Assembly: GCA_021199405.1 (NCBI GenBank)
Contig: JAJQID010000023.1
Span: 1-9,380, forward strand
From: Lachnospiraceae bacterium
Lineage (GTDB): Bacteria > Bacillota > Clostridia > Lachnospirales > Lachnospiraceae
Direction of reading: 5' to 3'
DNA: 9,380 nt
The stretch's first letter is position 1; the number at the start of each line of letters is the position of its first letter. Under the pieces are notes generated by a model that made no database searches, was not told the origin of the DNA, and worked only from the letters and a program-made list of their open reading frames with translations. The position numbers and the translations under genes were made by a program. This document shows, piece after piece, positions 1 through 6,792 of the stretch.

Positions 1-2
1 CT

Positions 3-353
3 CATGAAGCGCTCACAACGGCTTACATCAATGATGTGGATGGTCTGGGAGTTTTTGCACAGCAGCTTTTTGGCTATGGAAGGCCTGGGGATGTTTTTCT
101 TGGCATCTCTACATCCGGAAACAGCGAGAATATTATGAATGCTACTGTGGTGGCGAGAGCATATGGCATTAAGGTAATCGGGCTTACCGGCAGGAAGGGA
201 GGCGAACTGGCTTCAGTGGCTGATGTGGCGGTCAGAGTGCCGGAGATGGAAACCTTTATGATTCAGGAACTCCATCTCCCGGTGTATCACTGCTGGTGCC
301 TGATGCTGGAAGAGCGATTTTTTGGTGGGAATGAGGATTGCACACACAGATGA
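3..353 (+). CDS. gmhA: D-sedoheptulose-7-phosphate isomerase (GmhA-like), 3' part; 5' end outside window
   Basis: This is the C-terminal 116 residues of a SIS-domain phosphosugar isomerase. The frame is open to the left edge, so the GTG at 36 is an internal valine and not a start; about 80 residues of a typical ~195-residue GmhA lie upstream. The phosphate-binding loop STSGNS is encoded at 108-125. The IQELH motif carries the histidine (codon 273-275) that corresponds to the catalytic histidine of GmhA. The metal/catalytic acidic residues of the N-terminal half are off-window and cannot be checked. GmhA converts sedoheptulose 7-phosphate to D-glycero-D-manno-heptose 7-phosphate in the cytosol, the first step to activated heptose. 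The stop TGA overlaps the next start as ATGA (350-353), which implies translational coupling with the heptose guanylyltransferase/phosphatase and supports the heptose assignment over another SIS isomerase. Confidence 0.88.
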   Translation, partial: HEALTTAYINDVDGLGVFAQQLFGYGRPGDVFLGISTSGNSENIMNATVVARAYGIKVIGLTGRKGGELASVADVAVRVPEMETFMIQELHLPVYHCWCLMLEERFFGGNEDCTHR

Positions 354-1663
354 AAACAGTTATAATGGCCGGAGGCAGGGGAACGCGGATTGCCTCTGTT
401 GCTTCAGATATACCTAAACCAATGATACCGATCGATGGAATGCCTGTTCTGGAAAGAGAGCTTTACTGTCTGAGAGATCAGGGCTTTACCGATATTATCC
501 TTACAGTGGGCTATATGAGCAGGGTAATCATGGATTATTTTGGGGATGGCAGTGCCAGATCAGCGGTTACAGGGGAGCCCTTTGGGGTAAGCATCGAGTA
601 TTTTGTGGAGGAGACGCCTTTGGGAAATGCGGGAGCGCTGCTTTGTTTGAAGGACAGGCTGACGGAGGATTTTCTTCTTTTAAACGGAGATGTTATTTTT
701 GATATTGATTTTAACCGGATGGTGAAGTATCATCGGGAGAAAAAAGCGGCGGCTACGCTTTTTACCCATCCCAATGATCATCCATACGACAGTGGTCTGA
801 TCATTGCGGATTCTCAGGGAGCTGTACAGGCCTGGCTGACAAAGGAGGATAAGCGCCCCCGGTATTACAAAAACCGGGTTAATGCCGGATTGCATGTGAT
901 CAGCCCGTCCGTTCTTGAAACGGTGATTTTAACGCAAAAAGTGGATCTTGATCGTCAGCTTCTGAAGCCGTTGGCCGGTACCGGGAAGATGTTTTGCTAT
1001 GATAGTTCAGAATATGTCAGGGATATGGGAACGCCGGAGCGGTTTTGGTCGGTAACGGAGAATTTCAGGGCAGGCCGGGTGGCAGCCAGGAATCTGCGAA
1101 ACCTTCAGAAGGCAGTGTTTCTTGACCGGGACGGCACCATCAATCAGTATGTTGGCTTTCTGCGAAATATTGATGATTTCGAGCTGATCGAAGGAGTAGC
1201 TGACGCTATAAGGAAGATAAACGCTTCCGGCTATCTGGCTATCGTTGTGACCAATCAGCCTGTCATTGCCAGAGGAGAGGTGTCTCTGGAGGAACTGGAT
1301 GAGATTCACAATAAGATGGAGACCCTTCTGGGACTTCAGGGAGCTTATCTGGATGGCATATATTTTTGCCCTCATCATCCACATGCCGGGTATGAGGGGG
1401 AAGTGAAGGAGCTGAAGATAGATTGTGACTGCCGCAAGCCCAAACCGGGAATGCTGTTGAAGGCGGCGGAGAATTTTCATATCGATTTAAGGAACAGCTG
1501 GATGGTTGGAGACAGTGAGAGTGACATCAGAGCAGGAATAAATGCCGGGTGTCAAACTGCGCTGATCGCGGGAGATAAACAGGCCTGCTCCGGGAATTCT
1601 GATTATGGTCAGGGTGTGACTGTAGAATCGCTGGCTCAGTTTGTGGACGAGATTCTGCTGTAA
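350..1663 (+). CDS. hddC: Bifunctional heptose-1-phosphate guanylyltransferase / heptose-1,7-bisphosphate 7-phosphatase (HddC-GmhB fusion)
   Basis: This 437-residue protein has two domains. Residues 1-245 are a sugar-phosphate nucleotidyltransferase: AGGRGTR at 7-13, the IPKPM lysine near 23, ETPLGNAGA near 88-96, the metal-binding LLNGDVIFD near 110-118, and RDMGTPERFW near 224-233. Residues 254-437 are a HAD-IIIA phosphatase: DRDGT at 259-263 (nucleophile and acid/base aspartates), TNQPVIARG at 301-309, CPHHP at 340-344 with CDCRKP near 359-364 (the GmhB zinc-loop pattern), and MVGDSESD near 385-392. GmhB removes the 7-phosphate of heptose 1,7-bisphosphate; HddC then makes GDP-D-glycero-alpha-D-manno-heptose. 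The protein order is the reverse of the reaction order. The frame can extend to a TTG at 338, but that codon abuts the GAGGA at 333-337, so ATG 350, overlapping the gmhA stop, is preferred. GDP as the nucleotide is inferred from the Gram-positive heptose pathway; ADP or another NDP is not excluded. Confidence 0.9.
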   Translation: MKTVIMAGGRGTRIASVASDIPKPMIPIDGMPVLERELYCLRDQGFTDIILTVGYMSRVIMDYFGDGSARSAVTGEPFGVSIEYFVEETPLGNAGALLCLKDRLTEDFLLLNGDVIFDIDFNRMVKYHREKKAAATLFTHPNDHPYDSGLIIADSQGAVQAWLTKEDKRPRYYKNRVNAGLHVISPSVLETVILTQKVDLDRQLLKPLAGTGKMFCYDSSEYVRDMGTPERFWSVTENFRAGRVAARNLRNLQKAVFLDRDGTINQYVGFLRNIDDFELIEGVADAIRKINASGYLAIVVTNQPVIARGEVSLEELDEIHNKMETLLGLQGAYLDGIYFCPHHPHAGYEGEVKELKIDCDCRKPKPGMLLKAAENFHIDLRNSWMVGDSESDIRAGINAGCQTALIAGDKQACSGNSDYGQGVTVESLAQFVDEILL

Positions 1664-1717
1664 GTCCGGGGGAAGGATATGATCGCAGATTGCCAATATT
1701 TTTGAGAGAGGATTATA

Positions 1718-3175
1718 ATGACTGACAATAAAATCTCTAAAGATTTTTTGATATACATGATTCGTACAGCGATCATGGCATTAGGTCCTGTTGTTATGTT
1801 CCCATATGCGACAAGAATTCTGGGAACTGTGGGAATTGGACGGGTACAGTATATACAGTCAATAGCGTCTTATTTTCAGCTGGCAGCTTCTTTTGGAATA
1901 GCGTCCTATGGACTTAGAGAGGGGGCTAAAATCAGAGACGATAAAGAAAGGCTTGGAAAGCTGGTATCAGAATTAATTGTTTTAAATCTGATTACCACGG
2001 CTGTTGCGTTGACGGCATATATATTGATTTCTCAAATTAATATTTTTCAAAATTATAAAAAGCTGCTGTGGGTTTTTTCTTTGTATGTCGTTTTTTATGG
2101 TCTCAATCTTGACTGGGTATATAATGTACTTCAGGATTATGTGTTTATTACGAAACGTTCCGTTTTCAGTTTCCTGATCTCATTTGCGGTAATGCTTTTG
2201 CTTTTAAGAAGCCGGGATGACGAATTGATTTATGCAATTGTTATTATTTTACCGTATATGCTGAATTGCCTGTGGAATTTTTATGGAATTACCAGGAGGA
2301 TCAAATTATTTTCCGGCTTCCGGCTGCAGCTAAAAATACATATACGTCCTTGTATATTGTTGTTTTCCATTATAATATCATCCAGTATCTATTCCCTTCT
2401 TGATACTACAATGCTGGGCATTATGATGAATGATGAGGCGGTCGGTTTGTACACAGCGGCCTCAAAGCTGGCAAAGCTGCTTGGGCAGTTTACTACTGCC
2501 ATATGTACGGTGTTCGCACCGCGGTTATCTTATCAGGTTGGAAGAGGAAATTCAAAAGAATTTCGAGAATTGGCAAAAAACGCGTCAAATATTATCACAT
2601 TGATTGCCATTCCCTGTGCCGTTGGATTATGGACATTTAGTCGTCAGGCAATCGAAATTTTCAGCGGCGCTGAGTTTATTCCAGCAAGCGGAGCGATGAA
2701 AATACTATCTTTGAATCTTATTTTTTCAACACTGGATTATCTGCTGGGGTGGCAGATTCTGGTCCCCAATAATAAGGATAATGTCCTTTTTATTGCTACA
2801 TTGGTGGGTGCTGCTTCAGATTTTATCTTAAATCTTCTGTTTGTTCCTCGCCTTGGCGTACAGGGTGCCGCCGCCGCGACACTGTTGGCTGAATTTTCTG
2901 TTTTTGTAATTTGCTTTGCAAAATCCAGAGAATATATGGATATGGGTGTGCTGGTAAAGCACTGTCTGAAATGCCTGGTTTCTGCGTTCCCCATTATTTT
3001 AACAGGACTTTGGTTAAGTAACTATACTCTTTCGGCAATACTTACATTCTGTATTGCGGTACCGCTTTCTGCTCTGCTTTATACTGTATTTTTGTATATT
3101 CTCAAAGATGAAAGTATCAGATATGTAGTAAATGTAATTATAGATAAAATAAATATCCACGGTAAGGTAAAATAA
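1718..3175 (+). CDS. Oligosaccharide flippase (Wzx / polysaccharide transporter family)
   Basis: This 485-residue integral membrane protein has roughly 12-14 hydrophobic segments, for example near residues 84-107, 115-138, 147-166, 170-191, 207-236, 291-317, 357-404 and 416-466. The N-terminal pattern, an amphipathic start then FPYATRILG and a glycine-rich stretch ending in SYGLREGAK, is typical of Wzx-like flippases of the MOP superfamily, which move undecaprenyl-linked oligosaccharides across the cytoplasmic membrane. The SD AGAGG (1707-1711) lies 6 nt before ATG 1718. The gene sits 54 bp after the heptose fusion gene and 26 bp before pseF, so it is probably part of the same transcript. It is clearly more AT-rich than its neighbours, which is common for Wzx genes and may reflect separate transfer. 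The substrate cannot be read from the sequence. A role in flagellin glycosylation would not need a flippase, so its presence favours a lipid-linked surface glycan. Confidence 0.86.
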   Translation: MTDNKISKDFLIYMIRTAIMALGPVVMFPYATRILGTVGIGRVQYIQSIASYFQLAASFGIASYGLREGAKIRDDKERLGKLVSELIVLNLITTAVALTAYILISQINIFQNYKKLLWVFSLYVVFYGLNLDWVYNVLQDYVFITKRSVFSFLISFAVMLLLLRSRDDELIYAIVIILPYMLNCLWNFYGITRRIKLFSGFRLQLKIHIRPCILLFSIIISSSIYSLLDTTMLGIMMNDEAVGLYTAASKLAKLLGQFTTAICTVFAPRLSYQVGRGNSKEFRELAKNASNIITLIAIPCAVGLWTFSRQAIEIFSGAEFIPASGAMKILSLNLIFSTLDYLLGWQILVPNNKDNVLFIATLVGAASDFILNLLFVPRLGVQGAAAATLLAEFSVFVICFAKSREYMDMGVLVKHCLKCLVSAFPIILTGLWLSNYTLSAILTFCIAVPLSALLYTVFLYILKDESIRYVVNVIIDKINIHGKVK

Positions 3176-3201
3176 CATTTGATTTAGGGGAGAAAATATA
3201 A

Positions 3202-3891
3202 ATGTCATCCATCGCCATCATCACAGCCCGCGGGGGCTCCAAACGAATACCAAAAAAGAATATAAAAGAGTTCTGTGGAAAACCGATCATGGAATACTCC
3301 ATTCAGGCGGCGCTGGAAAGCGGCGTCTTTGATGAGGTTATGGTTTCCACGGACAGTGAGGAGATTGCGGAGCTTGCCAGGAAGGCCGGGGCCAGTGTTC
3401 CCTTTATGAGAAGCGCAGACACCAGCAACGACTATGCGACGATGAAGGATGTGCTGGAAGAGGTTTTGTCCTGCTACGCGCAGGCGGGGAAGCTGTTTGA
3501 TGAAATGTGCTGTATTTATCCCACGGCGCCCTTTGTGACAGCCCGGAAGCTTCGGAAAGCCCATGAAATCCTGAACGAAACCGGCGCGGAAAGTGTGCTG
3601 CCGGTGGTGCGGTTTTCCTTTCCTCCCCAGAGAGGACTGATTATGCGGGATGGCCTTCTGCATTACCAGTACCCGGAGTATCAGAGCTCCAGAAGTCAGG
3701 ATCTGGAACCGATTTACCATGACTGCGGGCAGTTTTATTTTTATCGGGTAAACAGGGATCTGACTTTTAATTCTGATTCCTATGCCCCGATCATTGTCTC
3801 GGAAATGGAGGTTCAGGACATTGACAATGAAACCGATTGGGAGATCGCTGAATTAAAATATAAGCTGATGGTGAATCGGAAAGGGGAGTAA
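3202..3891 (+). CDS. pseF: Pseudaminic acid cytidylyltransferase PseF
   Basis: This 229-residue CMP-nonulosonate synthetase couples CTP to pseudaminic acid, the last cytosolic step before glycosyl transfer. The CTP-binding loop ARGGSKRIPKKN is at residues 9-20, VSTDSEEIAE follows near 48-57, and CCIYPTAPFVTA lies near 103-114. The segment RSQDLEPIYHDCGQFYF at 164-180 is characteristic of PseF rather than NeuA or LegF, and DIDNETDW at 206-213 is the usual C-terminal signature. Length fits the family. A strong SD, AGGGGAG (3186-3192), lies 9 nt before ATG 3202. Its stop abuts the ATG of pseI (TAAATG), so the two are very probably co-translated. Specificity for pseudaminate rests on the motif and on the adjacent pseI and pseG. 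Confidence 0.93.
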   Translation: MSSIAIITARGGSKRIPKKNIKEFCGKPIMEYSIQAALESGVFDEVMVSTDSEEIAELARKAGASVPFMRSADTSNDYATMKDVLEEVLSCYAQAGKLFDEMCCIYPTAPFVTARKLRKAHEILNETGAESVLPVVRFSFPPQRGLIMRDGLLHYQYPEYQSSRSQDLEPIYHDCGQFYFYRVNRDLTFNSDSYAPIIVSEMEVQDIDNETDWEIAELKYKLMVNRKGE

Positions 3892-4938
3892 ATGAGGATC
3901 AGGGGCAGAGAGATTGGCGCAGGTGCGCCGGCCTATATTATTGCGGAAATGTCAGCCAACCATGGGGGAAGCATTGAGCGGGCAAAGGAAATTATTCACG
4001 CGGCGAAGGAAGCGGGGGCGGACTGTATCAAAATCCAGACATATACGGCGGATACTCTGACGATTGACTGCGATAATGAGTATTTTCATATCGGCGATGG
4101 AACCTGGAAGGGGGAGAACCTCTATCAGCTTTATTCGCGGGCCTATACGCCCTGGGAATGGCAGGGGGAGCTGAAGGAAGAGGCGGAAAAAACGGGGATC
4201 GATTTTTTTTCCACGCCCTTTGACAATACGGCGGTGGATTTCCTGGAGAGCATTGGAGTGGAGTTTTATAAGGTAGCGTCCTTTGAACTGGTGGATCTTC
4301 CTCTGATCAGGTATATTGCTTCGAAGGGAAAACCGATGATTCTCTCGACAGGGATGTCCAGCCTGGCTGAAATTGATGAAGCGGTGGCGGCGGTGAGGAG
4401 CACGGGCAATGAAGAGTTTGCACTGTTGAGATGTGCGAGCGCGTATCCTGCCATCACGGATGAAATGAATCTGATGACGATGCGCAATATGGGGGAGATT
4501 TTCGGAGTCCCGGTGGGGCTGTCGGATCATTCCATGGGCTCCGTCGGGGCTGTAACCGCGGTGGCGCTGGGAGCAAAGATTATTGAAAAGCATTTCTGCC
4601 TGGACAGAGCGCTGGAGTCGGCGGATTCCTCCTTTTCCATGAACCCGGCGGAATTTAAACAAATGGTTCAGGACATCCGCCAGGCTGAGAGGGCAATCGG
4701 TGTGGTGAAATACGGCAAGACCAGGCAGGAGGAAAGCAATATTATTTTCCGGCGCTCTGTGTTCTGTGTAAAGGATATCAGCAGGGGGGAGCGGTTAACT
4801 CCGGAGAATATTCGCATCATCAGACCGGGATATGGGATGGCTCCCAAATATTATGACGCCGCGCTCGGACAGGTTGCGCTGAGGGATATCAAAAAGGGTG
4901 AGCCTATTTGGCTGGAAATGATAGGAGCATGCATATGA
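3892..4938 (+). CDS. pseI: Pseudaminic acid synthase PseI
   Basis: This 348-residue member of the NeuB/PseI family condenses a 2,4-di-N-acylated 2,4,6-trideoxy-L-altrose with phosphoenolpyruvate to give pseudaminic acid. The TIM-barrel domain (about 1-270) has AEMSANHGG at 18-26, KIQTYTADT near 47-55, YTPWEW near 85-90, STGM near 152-155, SDHSMG at 211-216 and IIEKHFCLDR at 230-239. The histidines in SDH and EKH correspond to the metal ligands of NeuB. The C-terminal antifreeze-like/SAF domain (about 286-345) is complete. SANH and the YTPWEW region are more PseI-like than NeuB- or LegI-like. The start directly follows the pseF stop, with AGGGGAG (3882-3888) just upstream. The stop overlaps the next start as ATGA (4935-4938), so it is coupled to the formyltransferase. 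Confidence 0.93.
   Translation: MRIRGREIGAGAPAYIIAEMSANHGGSIERAKEIIHAAKEAGADCIKIQTYTADTLTIDCDNEYFHIGDGTWKGENLYQLYSRAYTPWEWQGELKEEAEKTGIDFFSTPFDNTAVDFLESIGVEFYKVASFELVDLPLIRYIASKGKPMILSTGMSSLAEIDEAVAAVRSTGNEEFALLRCASAYPAITDEMNLMTMRNMGEIFGVPVGLSDHSMGSVGAVTAVALGAKIIEKHFCLDRALESADSSFSMNPAEFKQMVQDIRQAERAIGVVKYGKTRQEESNIIFRRSVFCVKDISRGERLTPENIRIIRPGYGMAPKYYDAALGQVALRDIKKGEPIWLEMIGACI
4923..4938 (+). promoter_or_regulatory. Shine-Dalgarno and ATGA overlap setting the formyltransferase start
   Basis: AGGAG at 4923-4927 lies inside the last codons of pseI, 7 nt before ATG 4935. That start shares the ATGA tetranucleotide with the pseI stop, an arrangement that supports stop-restart translation. Of the three in-frame start candidates (4908, 4929, 4935), only 4935 has normal spacing. 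Confidence 0.65.
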
Positions 4939-5555
4939 GCGGGTCGGAATTCAACAACGCAGCGAGAAAAAAAGTCTTGTTCCTGACAAATAATGAGAAC
5001 ACAATGCCGCTGTATCACTGGATATCCGAGAGGGCAGACTGTCATTTGTACAGCGAGCCCCTGGATTTGGTGAAGCTGAGGTCATTTGGTCCGGACATAC
5101 TGGTGAGCTATAATTATAAATATATCATACCCGGTGATGTGATTGCCGGGATGAAAGAAAACGCGCTGAACCTTCATGTGTCCTATCTTCCTTGGAATCG
5201 GGGCTCGTCACCCAATTTCTGGAGCTTTATTGAGAACTCTCCCAAGGGAGTTTCCATTCACAAGCTGGCGGAGAAGCTGGACAAGGGGGATATCGTTTTC
5301 CAGAAGGAATTATTTTTTGATGAAAGTACGGAAACCTTCGCCTCCTCATACGAAGTTCTGCAAAAGGAAATTATGGAATTATTTCAGGAGAACTGGGAGG
5401 CCATTCTGGCAGGAAATTATACTCCCATTATACACAGCGAAAAAGGCTCTTATCACAGCAATGCCCAGCTGGAGGAGATACGCGGGAAGGTGAATTTTTC
5501 CTGGGGTGATACCATTAAAAGCGTGAAGGATCGGCTGGCTGGCATTTTTCCCTGA
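4935..5555 (+). CDS. Sugar N-formyltransferase-like protein in the pseudaminic acid operon
   Basis: This 206-residue protein of the formyltransferase fold (PurN/Fmt/ArnA-N type) would transfer a formyl group from 10-formyl-tetrahydrofolate to an amine. The catalytic Asn-His-Asp set is intact: N79 and H81 in the segment LNLHVSYLPWNRG, and D116 in LDKGDI. GVSIHKL, between them, is also typical. It lacks the C-terminal domain of methionyl-tRNA formyltransferase (~315 residues), so a tRNA role is unlikely. The frame can be extended to TTG 4908, but AGGAG (4923-4927) lies 7 nt before ATG 4935 and only 1 nt before ATG 4929; the 4935 start also gives the ATGA overlap with pseI. Its position between pseI and pseG suggests that the substrate is the 4-amino sugar of the Pse pathway, giving a formamido group at C-7 of the finished sugar. 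The substrate is inferred; the enzyme class is well supported. Confidence 0.85.
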   Translation: MSGSEFNNAARKKVLFLTNNENTMPLYHWISERADCHLYSEPLDLVKLRSFGPDILVSYNYKYIIPGDVIAGMKENALNLHVSYLPWNRGSSPNFWSFIENSPKGVSIHKLAEKLDKGDIVFQKELFFDESTETFASSYEVLQKEIMELFQENWEAILAGNYTPIIHSEKGSYHSNAQLEEIRGKVNFSWGDTIKSVKDRLAGIFP

Positions 5556-5627
5556 CAGCACAGGAGTTTTGACTTCGATATACCAGCATGATGGGGAATA
5601 ATCTGTAAAAAATGAAATGCTGCTCAC

Positions 5628-5645
5628 AGGGAGGCTACGGACTTG
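5628..5645 (+). promoter_or_regulatory. Strong Shine-Dalgarno fixing a TTG start for pseG
   Basis: AGGGAGG (5628-5634) lies 8 nt before TTG 5643. An in-frame TGA at 5613-5615 closes the frame upstream, and there is no other start codon between it and TTG 5643. The next in-frame ATG (5661) would remove the conserved IRAD segment. The TTG start is therefore well supported. Confidence 0.75.
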
Positions 5646-6638
5646 TTTATCAGAGCGGATATGAACGATACAATCGCTACAGGTCATATGATGAGATGCC
5701 TGTCGATTGCGGATGAAATAAGAGCCCTTGGTGAGGAGGTGATTTTCATTACCGCTGACCATGAGGCTGACAATTTACTGTCCGAAAGAGGCTACCAAAA
5801 CAGAATATTGAATACGCTCTGGAGTGATATGGAGTCGGAACTGCCTCAAATCACAGCCATTCTGCGTGAAAAGCCAGGGAGCAGAATTCTGATTGACAGC
5901 TATCGGGTAACGCCCCGCTATCTGGCGGAGCTCACAAAGGCTGCGGATACGTCCTACATCGATGACATCAATTCCTTTGTTTATCCTGTGCGCAATTTGA
6001 TATGCTATGCGTGCTATTGGAAGGATTTCAGATATCAGGAGCGCTATAAGAATACGAAGCTCTATCTGGGCGTGGAGTATACGCCCCTCAGGAAGGAATT
6101 CTCTCATTGCGGACCAAAGAAAATCAGTCAGGAGATGGAAAATATTCTGATTATTTCCGGGGGAACGGACAACCAGAATATATTAAGAAAGCTTCTCATG
6201 GAAGTGAGAAAGGCCGGATTTCGCAGGATAAATGTGGTGTGCGGCCGGTATTATCATTATTTCGATCAGCTGACGGCGGAAGCCAGAGAGTGGGAAAATG
6301 TCTTTATCAGCAGGCATACTTCTGACATGAAGAGCTATTTTGACGAGGCGGATCTGGTTATATCAGCCGGCGGCACTACCTTATATGAATTATGTGCCTG
6401 CGGAACCCCTGCAATATCCTATTCGATTGCCGATAATCAGCTGGGCAATGTCAGGCAGTTTGATGAAGAGGGATTGATAGTATATGTGGGAGACGCCAGA
6501 TACGACGGGATTGAAAATAAGATTTCGTTATTGATTGGCAGATACACCTGTGAGGAAAGAAGCCGGCGATCCTGTGAAATGCAGCGGTATATCGACGGCA
6601 GGGGGGCCTCCAGGCTTGCCCGCGTTCTGACAAATTAG
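5643..6638 (+). CDS. pseG: UDP-2,4-diacylamino-2,4,6-trideoxy-L-altropyranose hydrolase PseG
   Basis: This 331-residue GT-B-fold nucleotide-sugar hydrolase is related to MurG. It cleaves UDP from the altrose intermediate to give the free sugar used by PseI. The N-terminus IRADMNDTIATGHMMRCL matches the PseG signature, with the conserved histidine (residue 15) and arginine (18) in place; the usual GTGH reads ATGH here. GVEYTPLRKEF lies near 143-153, SGGTDNQN near 172-179, SAGGTTLYEL at 241-250 and the DNQ pair near 264-266, all typical of the family. Translation starts at TTG 5643 behind a strong SD. An 87-bp gap separates it from the formyltransferase, so it is less tightly coupled than the genes before it, but no convincing promoter is seen in that gap. 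If the operon makes an N-formyl sugar, this enzyme must accept a 4-formamido substrate. Confidence 0.9.
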   Translation: MFIRADMNDTIATGHMMRCLSIADEIRALGEEVIFITADHEADNLLSERGYQNRILNTLWSDMESELPQITAILREKPGSRILIDSYRVTPRYLAELTKAADTSYIDDINSFVYPVRNLICYACYWKDFRYQERYKNTKLYLGVEYTPLRKEFSHCGPKKISQEMENILIISGGTDNQNILRKLLMEVRKAGFRRINVVCGRYYHYFDQLTAEAREWENVFISRHTSDMKSYFDEADLVISAGGTTLYELCACGTPAISYSIADNQLGNVRQFDEEGLIVYVGDARYDGIENKISLLIGRYTCEERSRRSCEMQRYIDGRGASRLARVLTN

Positions 6639-6644
6639 AATATA

Positions 6645-6673
6645 CTGTTCACAGGAAAAGCGGCTGTGAATGG
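6645..6673 (+). other. Hairpin after pseG (terminator-like stem, no U-tract)
   Basis: TTCACAG (6648-6654) and CTGTGAA (6664-6670) form a perfect 7-bp stem with a 9-nt loop, extendable to about 10 bp with two G-U pairs. It starts 7 nt after the pseG stop, a usual place for a terminator, but no run of T follows. It may protect the 3' end of the mRNA or act as a weak or factor-dependent terminator. Confidence 0.4.
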
Positions 6674-6702
6674 CATCAATAGTATTCGAAAGCTTATGTT
6701 CA

Positions 6703-6733
6703 CTATAAAAAGTCAATATTGTGCTATAAAAAG
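6703..6733. repeat. Direct repeat CTATAAAAAG, 21-bp period
   Basis: CTATAAAAAG occurs at 6703-6712 and again at 6724-6733, exactly 21 bp (about two helical turns) apart, upstream of the TTGACA box at 6764. Such phasing suits a dimeric activator, but no known binding motif is recognised. The second copy overlaps a 5-bp hairpin (GTGCT at 6721-6725, AGCAC at 6732-6736). In an AT-rich region, chance is a real alternative. Confidence 0.4.
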
Positions 6734-6763
6734 CACATTTCTTCAATTTTTCCAAAATAATAC

Positions 6764-6792
6764 TTGACATAAAATAAGACCGAAAATCTTGT
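6764..6792 (+). promoter_or_regulatory. Candidate sigma-A promoter for the gmd-fcl-manC operon
   Basis: A perfect -35 box TTGACA (6764-6769) follows an AT-rich tract that could serve as an UP element. With a 17-bp spacer the -10 would be TCTTGT (6787-6792), which matches TATAAT at only three of six positions, so the promoter would be weak or activator-dependent. A start near 6798-6800 would leave a leader of about 75 nt before gmd. The -35 call is better supported than the -10. Confidence 0.4.

Noticed and set aside
338..340. TTG as the start of the HddC-GmhB fusion
   Set aside because: It abuts the GAGGA sequence, leaving no spacing; ATG 350 gives an ATGA overlap and the usual MKTVIMAGG start.
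36..353. GTG at 36 as the start of a short SIS protein
   Set aside because: The frame is open to the left edge with a family-like sequence, so this is an internal codon of a gene cut by the window.
1007..1480. 157-codon minus-strand frame in the heptose fusion gene
   Set aside because: It is antisense to the conserved HAD motifs, with no independent evidence.
3952..4662. 236-codon minus-strand frame inside pseI
   Set aside because: It is fully antisense to a canonical PseI, and its composition is rich in Arg/His/Ile with no family-like motif.
5556..5642. TTGACT (5569-5574) as a promoter for pseG
   Set aside because: No -10-like hexamer stands at 16-18 bp; the nearest AATAAT is about 22 bp away.
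6721..6750. GTGCT/AGCAC hairpin followed by a T-rich stretch as an intrinsic terminator
   Set aside because: The stem is only 5 bp and the T tract is interrupted; it is too weak to call a terminator.
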